This document shows, in pieces, positions 1-7,253 of a stretch of DNA of 9,938 nt (positions are counted from its first letter, which is position 1; each line of letters starts with the position of its first letter). A program made the position numbers and the translations under genes. The notes beneath the pieces are model-generated. The model was not told the origin of the DNA, did not search any database, and was given only the letters and a program-made list of their open reading frames with translations. Source of the DNA: a bacterium (GTDB taxonomy: Bacteria > Electryoneota > Electryoneia > Electryoneales > Electryoneaceae); the NCBI GenBank assembly GCA_014729955.1, contig WJJA01000029.1:1-9938 (forward strand), in the 5' to 3' direction.

Positions 1-169
1 GCATACGCTTGTTCATTTTCTCCATAATTCCGGCAGTGTGCGCATCGCTCAGGTGTGCGTAACGCTTGACCATGGAAAGGGTCTTGTGGCCAAGGACCTC
101 AGCGATCTCTGCCAGACTTGCGCCGTTCATGGCTAGATAGGAAGCGGTTGTGTGCCACAAGCGTGCCCT
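1..169 (-). pseudogene. Tyrosine recombinase (phage-type integrase), decayed 3' fragment
   Basis: The minus strand encodes the C-terminal catalytic end of a lambda-type integrase and runs off the left edge. Readable blocks are LWHTTASYLAMNGASLAEI, then EVLGHKTLSMVKRYAHLS, then AHTAGIMEKMNKRM. They match the family pattern 'LRHTfAS..am.Gv.l..iqe.LGHk...mt.RYaHLs', including the LGHK box and the Tyr of RYAHL that forms the DNA-protein bond. The box II Arg (LRHT) is Trp here (codon at 155-157), which would abolish catalysis and is consistent with a CGG to TGG change. Family similarity stops near 169, and the same frame meets a TAA at 185-187 inside the tRNA terminator, so the N-terminal three quarters are missing. 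Its place just 3' of a tRNA gene, a classic integration site, supports a relic of an integrated element. Family call is firm; pseudogene status is inferred from truncation plus the lost Arg. Confidence 0.8.
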
Positions 170-205
170 AGAACAGAAAAGGACTTAGGAAAGCTTCCCA
201 AGTCC
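170..205 (-). terminator. Rho-independent terminator of tRNA-Phe
   Basis: On the minus strand a hairpin with outer arms GGACTT/AAGTCC (181-186 and 200-205) and inner arms GGAA/TTCC is followed by TTTTCTGTTCT (170-180). It begins 12 nt past the tRNA 3' end and should end the tRNA transcript before the integrase remnant. The plus-strand side is followed only by TTGTTTCTT, so termination in that direction would be weaker. Confidence 0.75.
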
Positions 206-217
206 TTGTTTCTTATG

Positions 218-290
<73 letters not shown>

Positions 291-326
291 CGGTGTGTTA
301 GCGGGGTGTTATTGTCCCGCAGACAC

Positions 327-358
327 CAAAGGTAGGAGATCGAGGGGGATGGTGTCAA
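327..358 (-). promoter_or_regulatory. Bacteroidota-type promoter for tRNA-Phe
   Basis: The minus strand shows TTGACA (353-358), an 18-nt spacer, then TACCTTTG (327-334), an exact match to the TAnnTTTG -7 consensus described for Bacteroidota primary sigma factors. The predicted start near 320-323 gives a leader of about 30 nt before the mature tRNA. Motifs are seen directly; promoter function is inferred from position and consensus. Confidence 0.65.
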
Positions 359-462
359 GAATGATGCTCCGCCCCGGAGGCAGGGTCAGCGTAAGGGAAG
401 GGGCAAGGGTGCTGCGATGGCTGTCAGGTCACACGCGCGACAGAGCCGCGCGCAAGACCAGA

Positions 463-525
463 CAGAACGATGGAAGGATTTGGCGGAACGAAGGAGGGAG
501 CCGGCAGAACGACGGACGCGGTCTG
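463..525 (+). repeat. Three phased 21-bp imperfect direct repeats
   Basis: Units begin at 463, 484 and 505, exactly 21 bp apart. Each starts C(A/G)GAACGANGGA and is followed by 9 to 10 variable bases. A period of 21 bp equals two DNA helical turns and would put the cores on one face, as iterons or activator sites are. They lie about 50 to 110 bp upstream of the amidase promoter boxes. In one frame they would encode a 7-residue repeat (QNDGR/RNEGG-like), so residual coding origin cannot be excluded. Function unknown. Confidence 0.6.
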
Positions 526-563
526 TCGGCGTAAAGAGCCCGTATGACGATTCGTGCACGCCA

Positions 564-592
564 TCTCATCCTTGCACGATGTGGGGGTGAGA
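564..592. repeat. Inverted repeat bracketing the amidase promoter -33 box
   Basis: TCTCATCC (564-571) pairs with GGGTGAGA (585-592), 8 bp with one G-T pair, across a 13-nt centre that contains the TTGCAC -33 box (572-577). The position would let a dimeric regulator block the promoter. It could also be chance; no family of regulator is recognised. Confidence 0.4.
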
Positions 593-602
593 GCTACCTT
601 TC
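572..602 (+). promoter_or_regulatory. Promoter of the amidase operon, close to the start codon
   Basis: TTGCAC (572-577), 17-nt spacer, then TACCTTTC (595-602), one base off TAnnTTTG. The ATG at 609 follows only 6 nt after the box, so the expected transcription start falls at or next to the start codon. No Shine-Dalgarno stands at usable distance (the GGGGG at 582-586 is over 20 nt away), which fits a leaderless or near-leaderless mRNA. Confidence 0.55.
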
Positions 603-608
603 ATCGCT

Positions 609-2090
609 ATGAAGAGAGCGCTTCTGACAGGGATGGTCCTGCTGACGGCATTCGGCCTCACGGCGCAGACGTCTCAGCAGCGGTGGCAGGTGATTCGTGA
701 CGGGTTCGAAGCCGGGACCAGCCCGGTGCAGACCCATCGTGACGTTACCTTCATCGACGCGCTCTCGGTGTGCGATGCGGTCGGTGTGGTGTATACTCGC
801 GACGACGAAGGCCGGTTCATTTTCTCGTTTCCCGAACACCCGGTCACGTTTGTGCCGGACGGTCCCTTCGCGCAGACCGGCCTCGATTTCATCCATTTCA
901 CCCTGCCGCCCTATTATGAGAACTATCGGCTCTTTGTCCCGCAACGCCATTTCATCGAGATCCTGGAACAATTTTACCCCGGCCGTATCCATATCGAGCC
1001 CGCGTTACGTCGTATCGAAGTGGTTCCGCCCGCGTCGGATGTGATTGCAGCGCGTGGACGCATGCAGCAGGAAAGGATGCTGTTCGAGGTGGTGTTGCGT
1101 CAGCCGCTCGCTGTGAAAATCGAGCTGGTCGATTCGATGACCATCGACCTGCAGGTGCAGGGGATCGAACGGTTCCAGGCACCGATGTTCGAAGCGGACA
1201 GCAGTTTCGGCGGGAGCATGCAGTGGCGGCCGGGCGAGACCCTGCATGCGTACTTGAAGACACCCTTTCCTATCGGCGACGCGCGGTTGAGTGGACCGAC
1301 CTACGGCGGAGTGGTGACGGTGATCCTCACCCCGCGCGAGGAAGACAACGGCCCGGGCGGCACGGTGGAGGTGCTGCAGGCGCTGGAACAGGACAAGCGT
1401 GCCTGGGAGATCGACAAGATCGTGGTCGATGCCGGGCACGGCGGGAAAGACCCGGGCGCGATAGGGCATAACCACACTCGTGAGAAGGAAATCGCGCTGG
1501 ACATCGCTCTGCGTCTGCGTGACCAGATCCGGGAACGGGCGCGTGTCGAGGTGGTGATGACACGCGACACGGATGTATTCATCCCCCTGAACGAACGGAC
1601 CCGTATCGCCAATTCCACCGGCGGCAAACTCTTCATCAGCATTCATTGCAATTCCGCACGCAGCCGTCGCGCGCACGGCCAGGAGACCTATTTCCTGTCG
1701 CCGGCACGGAACGAGCGTGCGATGAAGGTGGCGATGAAGGAAAACTCGGTGATCAAGTACGAAGAGTCGCAGGAGGAATACACCGACCTCACCGAGGAGA
1801 ATTTTATCCTGCTGGCGATGGCGCAGGCGCAGTTTGTGAAGGAATCGGAAGATTTCGCCGGGATGATCCAGAGGCGGATGACCTCGCGCAGCGGCCTGCA
1901 TGATCGCGGGGTGGACCAGGCGGGCTTTTATGTGTTGATCGGCGCCTCGATGCCGGCGGTGCTGGTGGAGACCGCGTTCCTGTCCAACGCTAAAGAGGAG
2001 AGCCTGCTGCGCAAGCCTTCCTTCCGGCAGGATACAGCGGAAGGCATTTGCGATGCGGTGATCGACTTCATGGAGAAGTACGGAGAATAG
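609..2090 (+). CDS. Secreted N-acetylmuramoyl-L-alanine amidase (Amidase_3)
   Basis: Zinc amidase that cuts the bond between N-acetylmuramic acid and L-Ala of peptidoglycan stems in the periplasm, usually for daughter-cell separation. The 493-residue product starts with a signal peptide (MKR, then a hydrophobic stretch to about residue 18, likely cleaved near LTA-QTS). Residues about 45-140 look like a substrate- or septum-binding stalk domain of the AMIN/copper-amine-oxidase-N kind, which I cannot name firmly. Residues 270-490 are Amidase_3, with zinc ligands visible as H277 (DAGHGG), E292 (REKE) and H347 (SIHCN), and catalytic E454 (VETAF). Residues about 360-430 fit the insert that in AmiA/B/C-type enzymes holds the autoinhibitory helix gated by an EnvC-like activator; that role is inferred. 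It is the first gene of a five-gene operon, 44 nt before surE. The ATG at 609 gives a complete signal peptide and sits right behind the promoter. Confidence 0.92.
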   Translation: MKRALLTGMVLLTAFGLTAQTSQQRWQVIRDGFEAGTSPVQTHRDVTFIDALSVCDAVGVVYTRDDEGRFIFSFPEHPVTFVPDGPFAQTGLDFIHFTLPPYYENYRLFVPQRHFIEILEQFYPGRIHIEPALRRIEVVPPASDVIAARGRMQQERMLFEVVLRQPLAVKIELVDSMTIDLQVQGIERFQAPMFEADSSFGGSMQWRPGETLHAYLKTPFPIGDARLSGPTYGGVVTVILTPREEDNGPGGTVEVLQALEQDKRAWEIDKIVVDAGHGGKDPGAIGHNHTREKEIALDIALRLRDQIRERARVEVVMTRDTDVFIPLNERTRIANSTGGKLFISIHCNSARSRRAHGQETYFLSPARNERAMKVAMKENSVIKYEESQEEYTDLTEENFILLAMAQAQFVKESEDFAGMIQRRMTSRSGLHDRGVDQAGFYVLIGASMPAVLVETAFLSNAKEESLLRKPSFRQDTAEGICDAVIDFMEKYGE

Positions 2091-2134
2091 AATCCAACGC
2101 CGGCTGCCGGTGTGTGGTTTGAACAGGAGTAGGA

Positions 2135-2926
2135 ATGCGTGTTTTGCTCACGAACGATGACGGTTACCTGGCACGTGGGATCCATGAGCTGTACAAGGCT
2201 CTTTCCGACCGGGCTGAAGTTAAGGTAGTCGTGCCCGACCGGGAACGCAGCGCGACGGGAATGGGCTTAACCCTGACGGAACCGCTTCGTGTGCGGGATA
2301 TTCCCCTGCCGGAACTGCCGGGCAAGATGGTGAACGGCACTCCGGCGGATTGTGTGAAGATGGGAATCAGCTACCTGCTGCAGGACAAGCAGCCCGACTT
2401 TGTCTTTTCCGGTATCAATCACGGTTCGAATACCGGATTGAACGCCCTATATTCCGGCACGGTGGCCGGCGCGGTGGAAGGAGCGATGAACGGCATCCCG
2501 TCGATCGCGGTATCGATCGCGTCCTTTCAGCCGGACGATTATACCGTCGCCGTGCGTGCGGCGTTGAACGTGCTCGATCGTGTGCAGGATTTTGAGCTGC
2601 AGCCGTTTGAGTTGCTCAGCGTCAATGTGCCGCCGATTCCGATGAAGGATATTAAAGGACTTCGTGTGACTCGAGTCGCGCATGTGATGTATCGTGAGGC
2701 GTTCGACCGTCGCATTGATGCACGCAACAACGAGTACTTCTGGATGGGCGGCGAATGGGTCAACTTCGGTGTGTTGCCGGACGGCGATGAGACGCTGTTG
2801 CGTGAGGGGTATGTGACCGTCACACCGTTACGGATGGACATTACCGCCGAGGAGCGTTTGACCGCCATGCGCAAGGCCGGATGGGACGAAGAGTGGCAGG
2901 CAGGGGAGCAGGCCGGTGGATCGTGA
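2135..2926 (+). CDS. surE: 5'/3'-nucleotidase SurE
   Basis: Metal-dependent cytosolic phosphatase that dephosphorylates nucleoside 5'- and 3'-monophosphates and, in some members, short polyphosphate. The 263-residue length is normal. Metal-site residues are seen in the N-terminal MRVLLTNDDGY (D8, D9), in RERSATGMG (S39) and in FSGINHGSNTG (N95); the conserved MVNGTPADCV segment follows the family. The start is fixed by AGGAG at 2125-2129 about 5 nt before the ATG and by the conserved N-terminus. It sits 44 nt after the amidase and overlaps guaA by 11 nt, so it is very likely cotranscribed and translationally coupled to guaA. With GuaA next to it, the pair makes and breaks down purine nucleotides; whether they act together is not shown by the sequence. 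Confidence 0.96.
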   Translation: MRVLLTNDDGYLARGIHELYKALSDRAEVKVVVPDRERSATGMGLTLTEPLRVRDIPLPELPGKMVNGTPADCVKMGISYLLQDKQPDFVFSGINHGSNTGLNALYSGTVAGAVEGAMNGIPSIAVSIASFQPDDYTVAVRAALNVLDRVQDFELQPFELLSVNVPPIPMKDIKGLRVTRVAHVMYREAFDRRIDARNNEYFWMGGEWVNFGVLPDGDETLLREGYVTVTPLRMDITAEERLTAMRKAGWDEEWQAGEQAGGS

Positions 2927-4460
2927 GTTTGAAAGCATTGCCGTTATGGATTTCGGGTCGCAGTACTCGCAGTTGATCGCACGGCGGGTGCGTGAGCTTG
3001 GAGTCTACGCCGAGCTGTTCGACTGTCATAAGGGCGTGGACCCGGTGCGGGCAGCCAAACCGGTCGGGATCATTCTTTCCGGCGGGCCGGCCAGCGTGCA
3101 TGAAAAGGACTCGCCGACCATCAATGCTGAGATTCTCGACTTGGGCATCCCGGTGCTCGGTATCTGCTACGGCATGCAGCTGATGGCGCAACTGAGCGGG
3201 GGTGAGGTGGTGCCCTCGCCGCATCGTGAATACGGGCGCCGTGAAGTCGAACTGCTCCATGTCGCCGATACTCCGCTCGATGGTCTTTCCGGTACACTGG
3301 ACACATGGATGAGCCACGGAGATCAGATCGAGCGACTCCCCGACGGCTTCGAGCAGATCGGTCGTTCCGACACCTGTCCCGTCGCCGCGATGGCCAATCG
3401 TGAACGCCACCTCTACGGCGTGCAGTTTCACCCGGAGGTGCGACATACGCCCAAGGGTATGGATATCCTGCGCTCGTTCGTGTTTGAAACCTGTGGCGCA
3501 TCCGGCTACTGGACCATGGATGCGTTCGAAGAGGTGATGGAGCGTCGCATTCGGGAGCAGGTCGGCTCCTCGCGTGTGATCGGCGGAGTCAGCGGCGGAG
3601 TGGACTCTTCGGTCATGGCCGCGCTGCTGGCGTCCGCGATCGGCGAAAAGTTCACCGCGCTGTTCGTCAACAACGGCCTGCTGCGCAAGAACGAGCAGGA
3701 AGAGGTGGCCAAGGCGCTGGATGAAGCCGGTGTAAAGCTGGAAGTGGTTGATGCGTCCGACCGGTTCCTCCAGGCACTGCAGGGTGTGGTAGATCCGGAG
3801 GATAAGCGCAGGAAGATCGGGCACACGTTTATCGAGGTATTCGACGAGGTCGCTTCACAGCATTCGGATGCGGATTTCCTCGCACAGGGTACCTTGTACC
3901 CGGACGTGATTGAAAGCACCAGTTTCAAGGGACCGTCCGCCGTGATCAAGACGCACCACAATGTCGGCGGATTACCGGAAAAGATGAAACTGAAGCTGGT
4001 AGAGCCCTTGCGTGAGCTCTTTAAGGACGAGGTGCGTGAGCTTGGGCGGAAACTGGGCCTGCCGGAGGCCCTTGTAGGACGTCATCCGTTTCCCGGGCCG
4101 GGGCTGGCGGTGCGAATCCTTGGCGAGGTGACAGCTGAACGGCTGTCGGTGTTGCGTGAAGCGGATGCCATTTTCATTGAAGAGTTGCGTCATGCCGGCT
4201 GGTACGACAAGGTAAGCCAGGCTCTGGCGGTGCTGTTACCGGTAAAAAGCGTCGGCGTGATGGGCGATGCGCGCACCTACGAGCATGTCATCGCGTTGAG
4301 GTCCGTGGATACCTGGGATTTCATGACGGCGGATTTCAGTCCGTTGCCTCATGATCTGCTGGGTCGAGTTTCCACGAGGATCATCAACGAAGTGAAGGGG
4401 GTTAACCGGGTGGTCTACGACATCAGCAGCAAGCCCCCGGCGACGGTGGAGTGGGAATGA
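2916..4460 (+). CDS. guaA: GMP synthase (glutamine-hydrolysing)
   Basis: Converts XMP, glutamine and ATP to GMP, the last step of guanine nucleotide synthesis, in the cytosol. The 514-residue product has the usual two parts. A class I glutamine amidotransferase domain spans residues about 7-195, with nucleophile C84 (GICYGMQ) and partners H172 and E174 (FHPEV). An ATP pyrophosphatase domain follows, with the P-loop SGGVDSS at 226-232. The dimerisation domain ends in the canonical SSKPPATVEWE. All key residues are present. The GTG start at 2916 is chosen because GGGGAG lies about 8 nt upstream and because about 10 residues normally precede the DFGSQY motif; an internal ATG at 2946 would leave almost none. 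The gene overlaps the end of surE by 11 nt and its TGA shares ATGA with the next gene, so it is an internal operon gene. Confidence 0.97.
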   Translation: MDREFESIAVMDFGSQYSQLIARRVRELGVYAELFDCHKGVDPVRAAKPVGIILSGGPASVHEKDSPTINAEILDLGIPVLGICYGMQLMAQLSGGEVVPSPHREYGRREVELLHVADTPLDGLSGTLDTWMSHGDQIERLPDGFEQIGRSDTCPVAAMANRERHLYGVQFHPEVRHTPKGMDILRSFVFETCGASGYWTMDAFEEVMERRIREQVGSSRVIGGVSGGVDSSVMAALLASAIGEKFTALFVNNGLLRKNEQEEVAKALDEAGVKLEVVDASDRFLQALQGVVDPEDKRRKIGHTFIEVFDEVASQHSDADFLAQGTLYPDVIESTSFKGPSAVIKTHHNVGGLPEKMKLKLVEPLRELFKDEVRELGRKLGLPEALVGRHPFPGPGLAVRILGEVTAERLSVLREADAIFIEELRHAGWYDKVSQALAVLLPVKSVGVMGDARTYEHVIALRSVDTWDFMTADFSPLPHDLLGRVSTRIINEVKGVNRVVYDISSKPPATVEWE

Positions 4461-6283
4461 TGAGACGATTACGCGAGGGTTTGGTCGGCGTTCTTCTCTT
4501 GTGCAGCGTTCACATAGTGTTTGCACAGCCGGAGGCGCTGCAAACCGCCTTGCAACAGCTGGAAAAGGAGCAGTACGAGCAGGCGCGTGGATCGGTAAGC
4601 GCTTACTTACGTGCCAATCCGGCCGGGAGATATGCGGCGGCGGCAGAGCTGATCCTCGGCCGCGCGTCCTACGGCCTCGGTGACTATCATGACGCTGTCG
4701 AACGTGCGCTCAAGGTGCTGGCCGGTACCCCCGGCGGATTGATGGCAGCCCAGGCGCATTACCTGCTCGCATCCTGCTACCAGGCGCGCGGCGACCACAC
4801 GATGGCGGCGCTGGAGCTGGTGGAGTGCCTGAACCTGGAACCGGGCGAACGTGTTAAAACCCTTGCACGAAAGAAGCTTGAAGAACTTGTGCAGGGGCCG
4901 GTGTGGTACTATGCCGACATCCTGCTGGAACGGGCTGTGAATGAGACGGCTCGGTCTGTGTTGAAGGAGCTTGGAATCACGGAAAAGAAGGTTCCACGTC
5001 TTGGAGCGATTACACGCTCCCCGGAAGCCGATACCGTAGCGGCGACTCCGCTGTTGAACGGAGTTCGTGCGGGTGTGAACCATTTCAACAAAGAAGGCAG
5101 CGTGTTTCTGAAGCTGCTCGAACGGACAGTACCCTACGGATCTCACGACGCTGCCCTTGCGGCACGTGAGATGATTCGTGAGCAGGGAGTGTGGGGCCTG
5201 GTGCTCGGGGGACGTGAAGAAGATATGATCGCGGCGGCGGTGGAAGCTCAGGCAGCCGGAGTACCCGTAGTGGCACCTGGTTTGCGCTATCCGGGCCTGA
5301 CCGCGATTGGACCGGGTGTTGTGCAGATCGAAGCGGATTGGTACCGGGAGGGGGAAATCGCCGCGATCTACGCGACCGATTCGCTGCACCTGAAGACCTT
5401 CGCGGTGCTTGCGCCCGCCACAGAGATGGGACGCCAGAGCGCCGGCGGCTTCACGGATGCTCTAGCTCGCCGCAGCGGTACCGAAGTAATGACGCTGGAA
5501 TGGTACTTCCCGGAAGGCGAAGTGGGCGTGAACCGTCAATTCCAGCGAATACGACGACTGGGATTCCGACGTGACTTCGCCGACAGCCTTCGAAGTGAAG
5601 AGATCCCGTTCGACAGCACTACCTTTGAGGAGCTTTGGCAGGCTCACCTTGACAGCGTTCGACGCACCACCGAGTACCGTATCGGAAAGATCGATTCCAA
5701 TGACATCGCGGTTGAGTCCATTGATGCGCTTTTCCTGCCGATTGAACCTAGCAGCATTGAGCTGTTCGCACCGCAGTTTGCGTTTTACAATTTCGATGCG
5801 ATGCGGATCGGCAACTCGGCCTGGTATGAAGACCCGAACGAACTCTACCGTCACCGGGAATTTGTGGAAGATATGGTGGTCACCTCGCCTTACTACCTCG
5901 GTGCGGAAAATCCGCAGATGCAGGATCTAAAAGCGTTTGTCGCGAAGAGAACCGGCGGGACGCCCAACATCTGGCATGTGCGAGGGTTCGACGCAGCCCA
6001 TGTGCTTGCCACCCAGATCGCGAACGGTCATCTCGGTCCGGAAGGCGTGCTGGACGGCCTGGTGCATATGCGCGAGATTGCCCTCGCCGCCGGAAAACAG
6101 GTTTTCGCGCCCAACCAGAGGACGGCCCTGGGCATGTGGCTGTTGACGATCAAGGACGGCGAAGTGCGTCCGGAAAACGTGGCACGTCGTCGCATCATCC
6201 TGATGCCCGAACCGGAGCCTGAAGAAGTGGATCAACCCAGGGGCAGGAACCTGTTGGAACGAGAGATGAGGAGCGGTCAATGA
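4457..6283 (+). CDS. Secreted TPR plus periplasmic-binding-fold protein, LpoA-like layout
   Basis: About 608 residues from the ATG at 4457. Residues 1-23 form a signal peptide ending VFA-QPEA, a type I cleavage site; the LLLC inside it lacks a small residue before Cys and is not a good lipobox. Residues about 25-145 are helical TPR-like repeats (ALQQLEKEQYEQAR, ASYGLGDYHDAVERAL, ASCYQARGDHTMAALEL). Residues about 180-590 have the type 1 periplasmic-binding fold, as in branched-chain amino acid receptors, with segments such as LGAI, GVPVVAP, FAVLAPATEMGR and DALFLPIEPSSIELFAPQ. This order of domains is that of LpoA (LppC), the outer-membrane activator of penicillin-binding protein 1A. Overlap with guaA and uppP and the upstream amidase fit a cell-wall role. 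A ligand receptor for uptake is the alternative, but no permease or ATPase gene is nearby. A GTG at 4451 and an ATG at 4460 are other possible starts; GGTGGAG favours 4457 or 4460. Confidence 0.8.
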   Translation: MMRRLREGLVGVLLLCSVHIVFAQPEALQTALQQLEKEQYEQARGSVSAYLRANPAGRYAAAAELILGRASYGLGDYHDAVERALKVLAGTPGGLMAAQAHYLLASCYQARGDHTMAALELVECLNLEPGERVKTLARKKLEELVQGPVWYYADILLERAVNETARSVLKELGITEKKVPRLGAITRSPEADTVAATPLLNGVRAGVNHFNKEGSVFLKLLERTVPYGSHDAALAAREMIREQGVWGLVLGGREEDMIAAAVEAQAAGVPVVAPGLRYPGLTAIGPGVVQIEADWYREGEIAAIYATDSLHLKTFAVLAPATEMGRQSAGGFTDALARRSGTEVMTLEWYFPEGEVGVNRQFQRIRRLGFRRDFADSLRSEEIPFDSTTFEELWQAHLDSVRRTTEYRIGKIDSNDIAVESIDALFLPIEPSSIELFAPQFAFYNFDAMRIGNSAWYEDPNELYRHREFVEDMVVTSPYYLGAENPQMQDLKAFVAKRTGGTPNIWHVRGFDAAHVLATQIANGHLGPEGVLDGLVHMREIALAAGKQVFAPNQRTALGMWLLTIKDGEVRPENVARRRIILMPEPEPEEVDQPRGRNLLEREMRSGQ

Positions 6284-7053
6284 ATGTCTGGCAGGCCCTG
6301 ATCCTGGGTCTTGTGCAGGGGTTTACGGAGTTTCTGCCGATTTCATCGTCCGGGCATCTTGTGCTCGCGAATCATCTCATGCAGGTGGATGTCGGCGGGA
6401 TCGCCTTCGAAGTGGCGGTTCATCTTGGTACCCTGTTGGCGGTCATCATCTATTTTTGGCGCGACCTGACCATGGTGGTCGTGGATTTCTTCCGAGGCGG
6501 GGAAGGGCGCCGGATCGGCTGGATGCTGCTGCTGGCCATGGTGCCGACAGCGATTCTCGGCATCGGCTTCAAGCCGATCATCGAATCGCTGTTCGATGCG
6601 CCGCGCTTCACCGCTGCGGGACTGCTGGTGACCACGGTGTTGTTGATCGCCGCGGAACGTGTGCGGCAGGGCGACAGACCCCTCGGAAAGGTGCGCAAAC
6701 GCGATGCCCTGCTGATCGGTACCATGCAGGGAATGGCCATCATGCCGGGGATCAGCCGCAGCGGTTCGACCATTTCCGGTGCCCTTTTCAGCGGGCTGGG
6801 ACGTGATGCGGCCGCACGGTTCAGCTTCCTGCTTTCCATTCCTGCTATTCTTGGTGCGGCGGTTGTAACGGCAAAGGATTTCACCACACTACCCGAAGGC
6901 ATGACCTTGCCGTTTTCTGTCGGTTTCATCGCGAGTGCGGTCAGCGGATACATCGCGATCGGTATCCTGATGGCGGTCCTCCGCAAGGGCAAGCTGTACG
7001 GTTTCGCGGTGTATACAGCCATTGTGGGCATTCTGGGATTGATCTTCCTGTAA
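6280..7053 (+). CDS. uppP: Undecaprenyl-diphosphatase
   Basis: Integral membrane phosphatase (BacA/UppP family) that turns undecaprenyl diphosphate into the monophosphate carrier used for peptidoglycan and other surface polymers; extra copies confer bacitracin resistance. The 257 residues contain both signature motifs: QGFTEFLPISSSGH at 13-26 (with E17) and PGISRSGST at 156-164 (with R160), separated by several hydrophobic helices typical of the family. The product is full length. The ATG overlaps the preceding stop as ATGA, with GAGGAG at 6268-6273 as the ribosome site. It is the last gene of the operon; the terminator follows 84 nt later. Placement after a murein-related binding protein and in one transcript with an amidase links carrier recycling with wall remodelling. 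Confidence 0.97.
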   Translation: MNVWQALILGLVQGFTEFLPISSSGHLVLANHLMQVDVGGIAFEVAVHLGTLLAVIIYFWRDLTMVVVDFFRGGEGRRIGWMLLLAMVPTAILGIGFKPIIESLFDAPRFTAAGLLVTTVLLIAAERVRQGDRPLGKVRKRDALLIGTMQGMAIMPGISRSGSTISGALFSGLGRDAAARFSFLLSIPAILGAAVVTAKDFTTLPEGMTLPFSVGFIASAVSGYIAIGILMAVLRKGKLYGFAVYTAIVGILGLIFL

Positions 7054-7137
7054 TGTCCGACCGTGGAACGACAACAAACACGAAAACTAGAGTTATTGCA
7101 GCTTTGCACCATTTTTAACATGTCTCAGTTTTCGAAA

Positions 7138-7174
7138 AAACCCCTTTCCTTCATGGGAACAGGGGTTTACTTTA
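7138..7174 (+). terminator. Rho-independent terminator of the amidase-uppP operon
   Basis: Arms AAACCCCT (7138-7145) and AGGGGTTT (7161-7168) with inner pairing CC/GG around TTCAT, followed by ACTTTAT. The A-run before the stem (7134-7140) would act as a T-tract on the other strand, so the hairpin can work both ways. It separates the five-gene operon from nadA. Confidence 0.8.
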
Positions 7175-7186
7175 TGAGTTCCATGT

Positions 7187-7219
7187 TTGAACCCGTGACA
7201 GCGATACGGTAAGACTTTG
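7187..7219 (+). promoter_or_regulatory. Possible nadA promoter and leader hairpin
   Basis: TTGAAC (7187-7192), 19-nt spacer, AGACTTTG (7212-7219), a partial match to TAnnTTTG (only the TTTG part fits). GTAAGA/TCTTAC with loop CTTTGT (7209-7226) forms a small hairpin over the predicted start. Unlike the two leaderless-type promoters nearby, a leader of about 30 nt remains, with AAAAGG at 7241-7246 as ribosome site. Confidence 0.35.
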
Positions 7220-7253
7220 TTCTTACGGGTGTAAGGAAAGAAAAGGTTTTCGC

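Larger units (their letters stand above)
291..608. other. Spacer between tRNA-Phe and amidase gene
   Basis: No convincing gene lies here. The left part carries the tRNA promoter, 463-525 carries three 21-bp direct repeats, and 564-602 carries an inverted repeat plus the amidase promoter. One plus-strand frame (GTG at 295, about 79 codons) is open, but it has no Shine-Dalgarno, overlaps the tRNA promoter and is rich in Arg and Gly, so I treat it as non-coding. Confidence 0.6.

Noticed and set aside
381..391. GGCAGGGTCAG shared between 385-395 and the right edge (about 9926-9936)
   Set aside because: An 11-nt match is expected by chance in a GC-rich 10-kb window; no extended similarity around it.
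295..534. Plus-strand open frame of about 79 codons (GTG start) in the spacer after tRNA-Phe
   Set aside because: No ribosome site, overlaps the tRNA promoter, Arg/Gly-rich composition without a recognisable domain; its only structure comes from the 21-bp DNA repeats.
1005..1901. Long minus-strand open frame (298 codons) opposite the amidase gene
   Set aside because: Mirror of a GC-rich coding frame; composition is His/Arg-rich and no family is recognisable, whereas the plus frame has all amidase motifs.
2841..3824. Long minus-strand open frame opposite guaA
   Set aside because: Antisense shadow of a fully motif-supported guaA; no ribosome site or domain.
4472..4528. Lipoprotein signal in the TPR/binding-fold protein (LLLC)
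   Set aside because: The residue before Cys is Leu, not Gly/Ala/Ser; a type I site after VFA fits better.
7054..7253. Riboswitch upstream of nadA
   Set aside because: The space is taken by the operon terminator, and the remaining leader of about 30 nt is too short for a known class.
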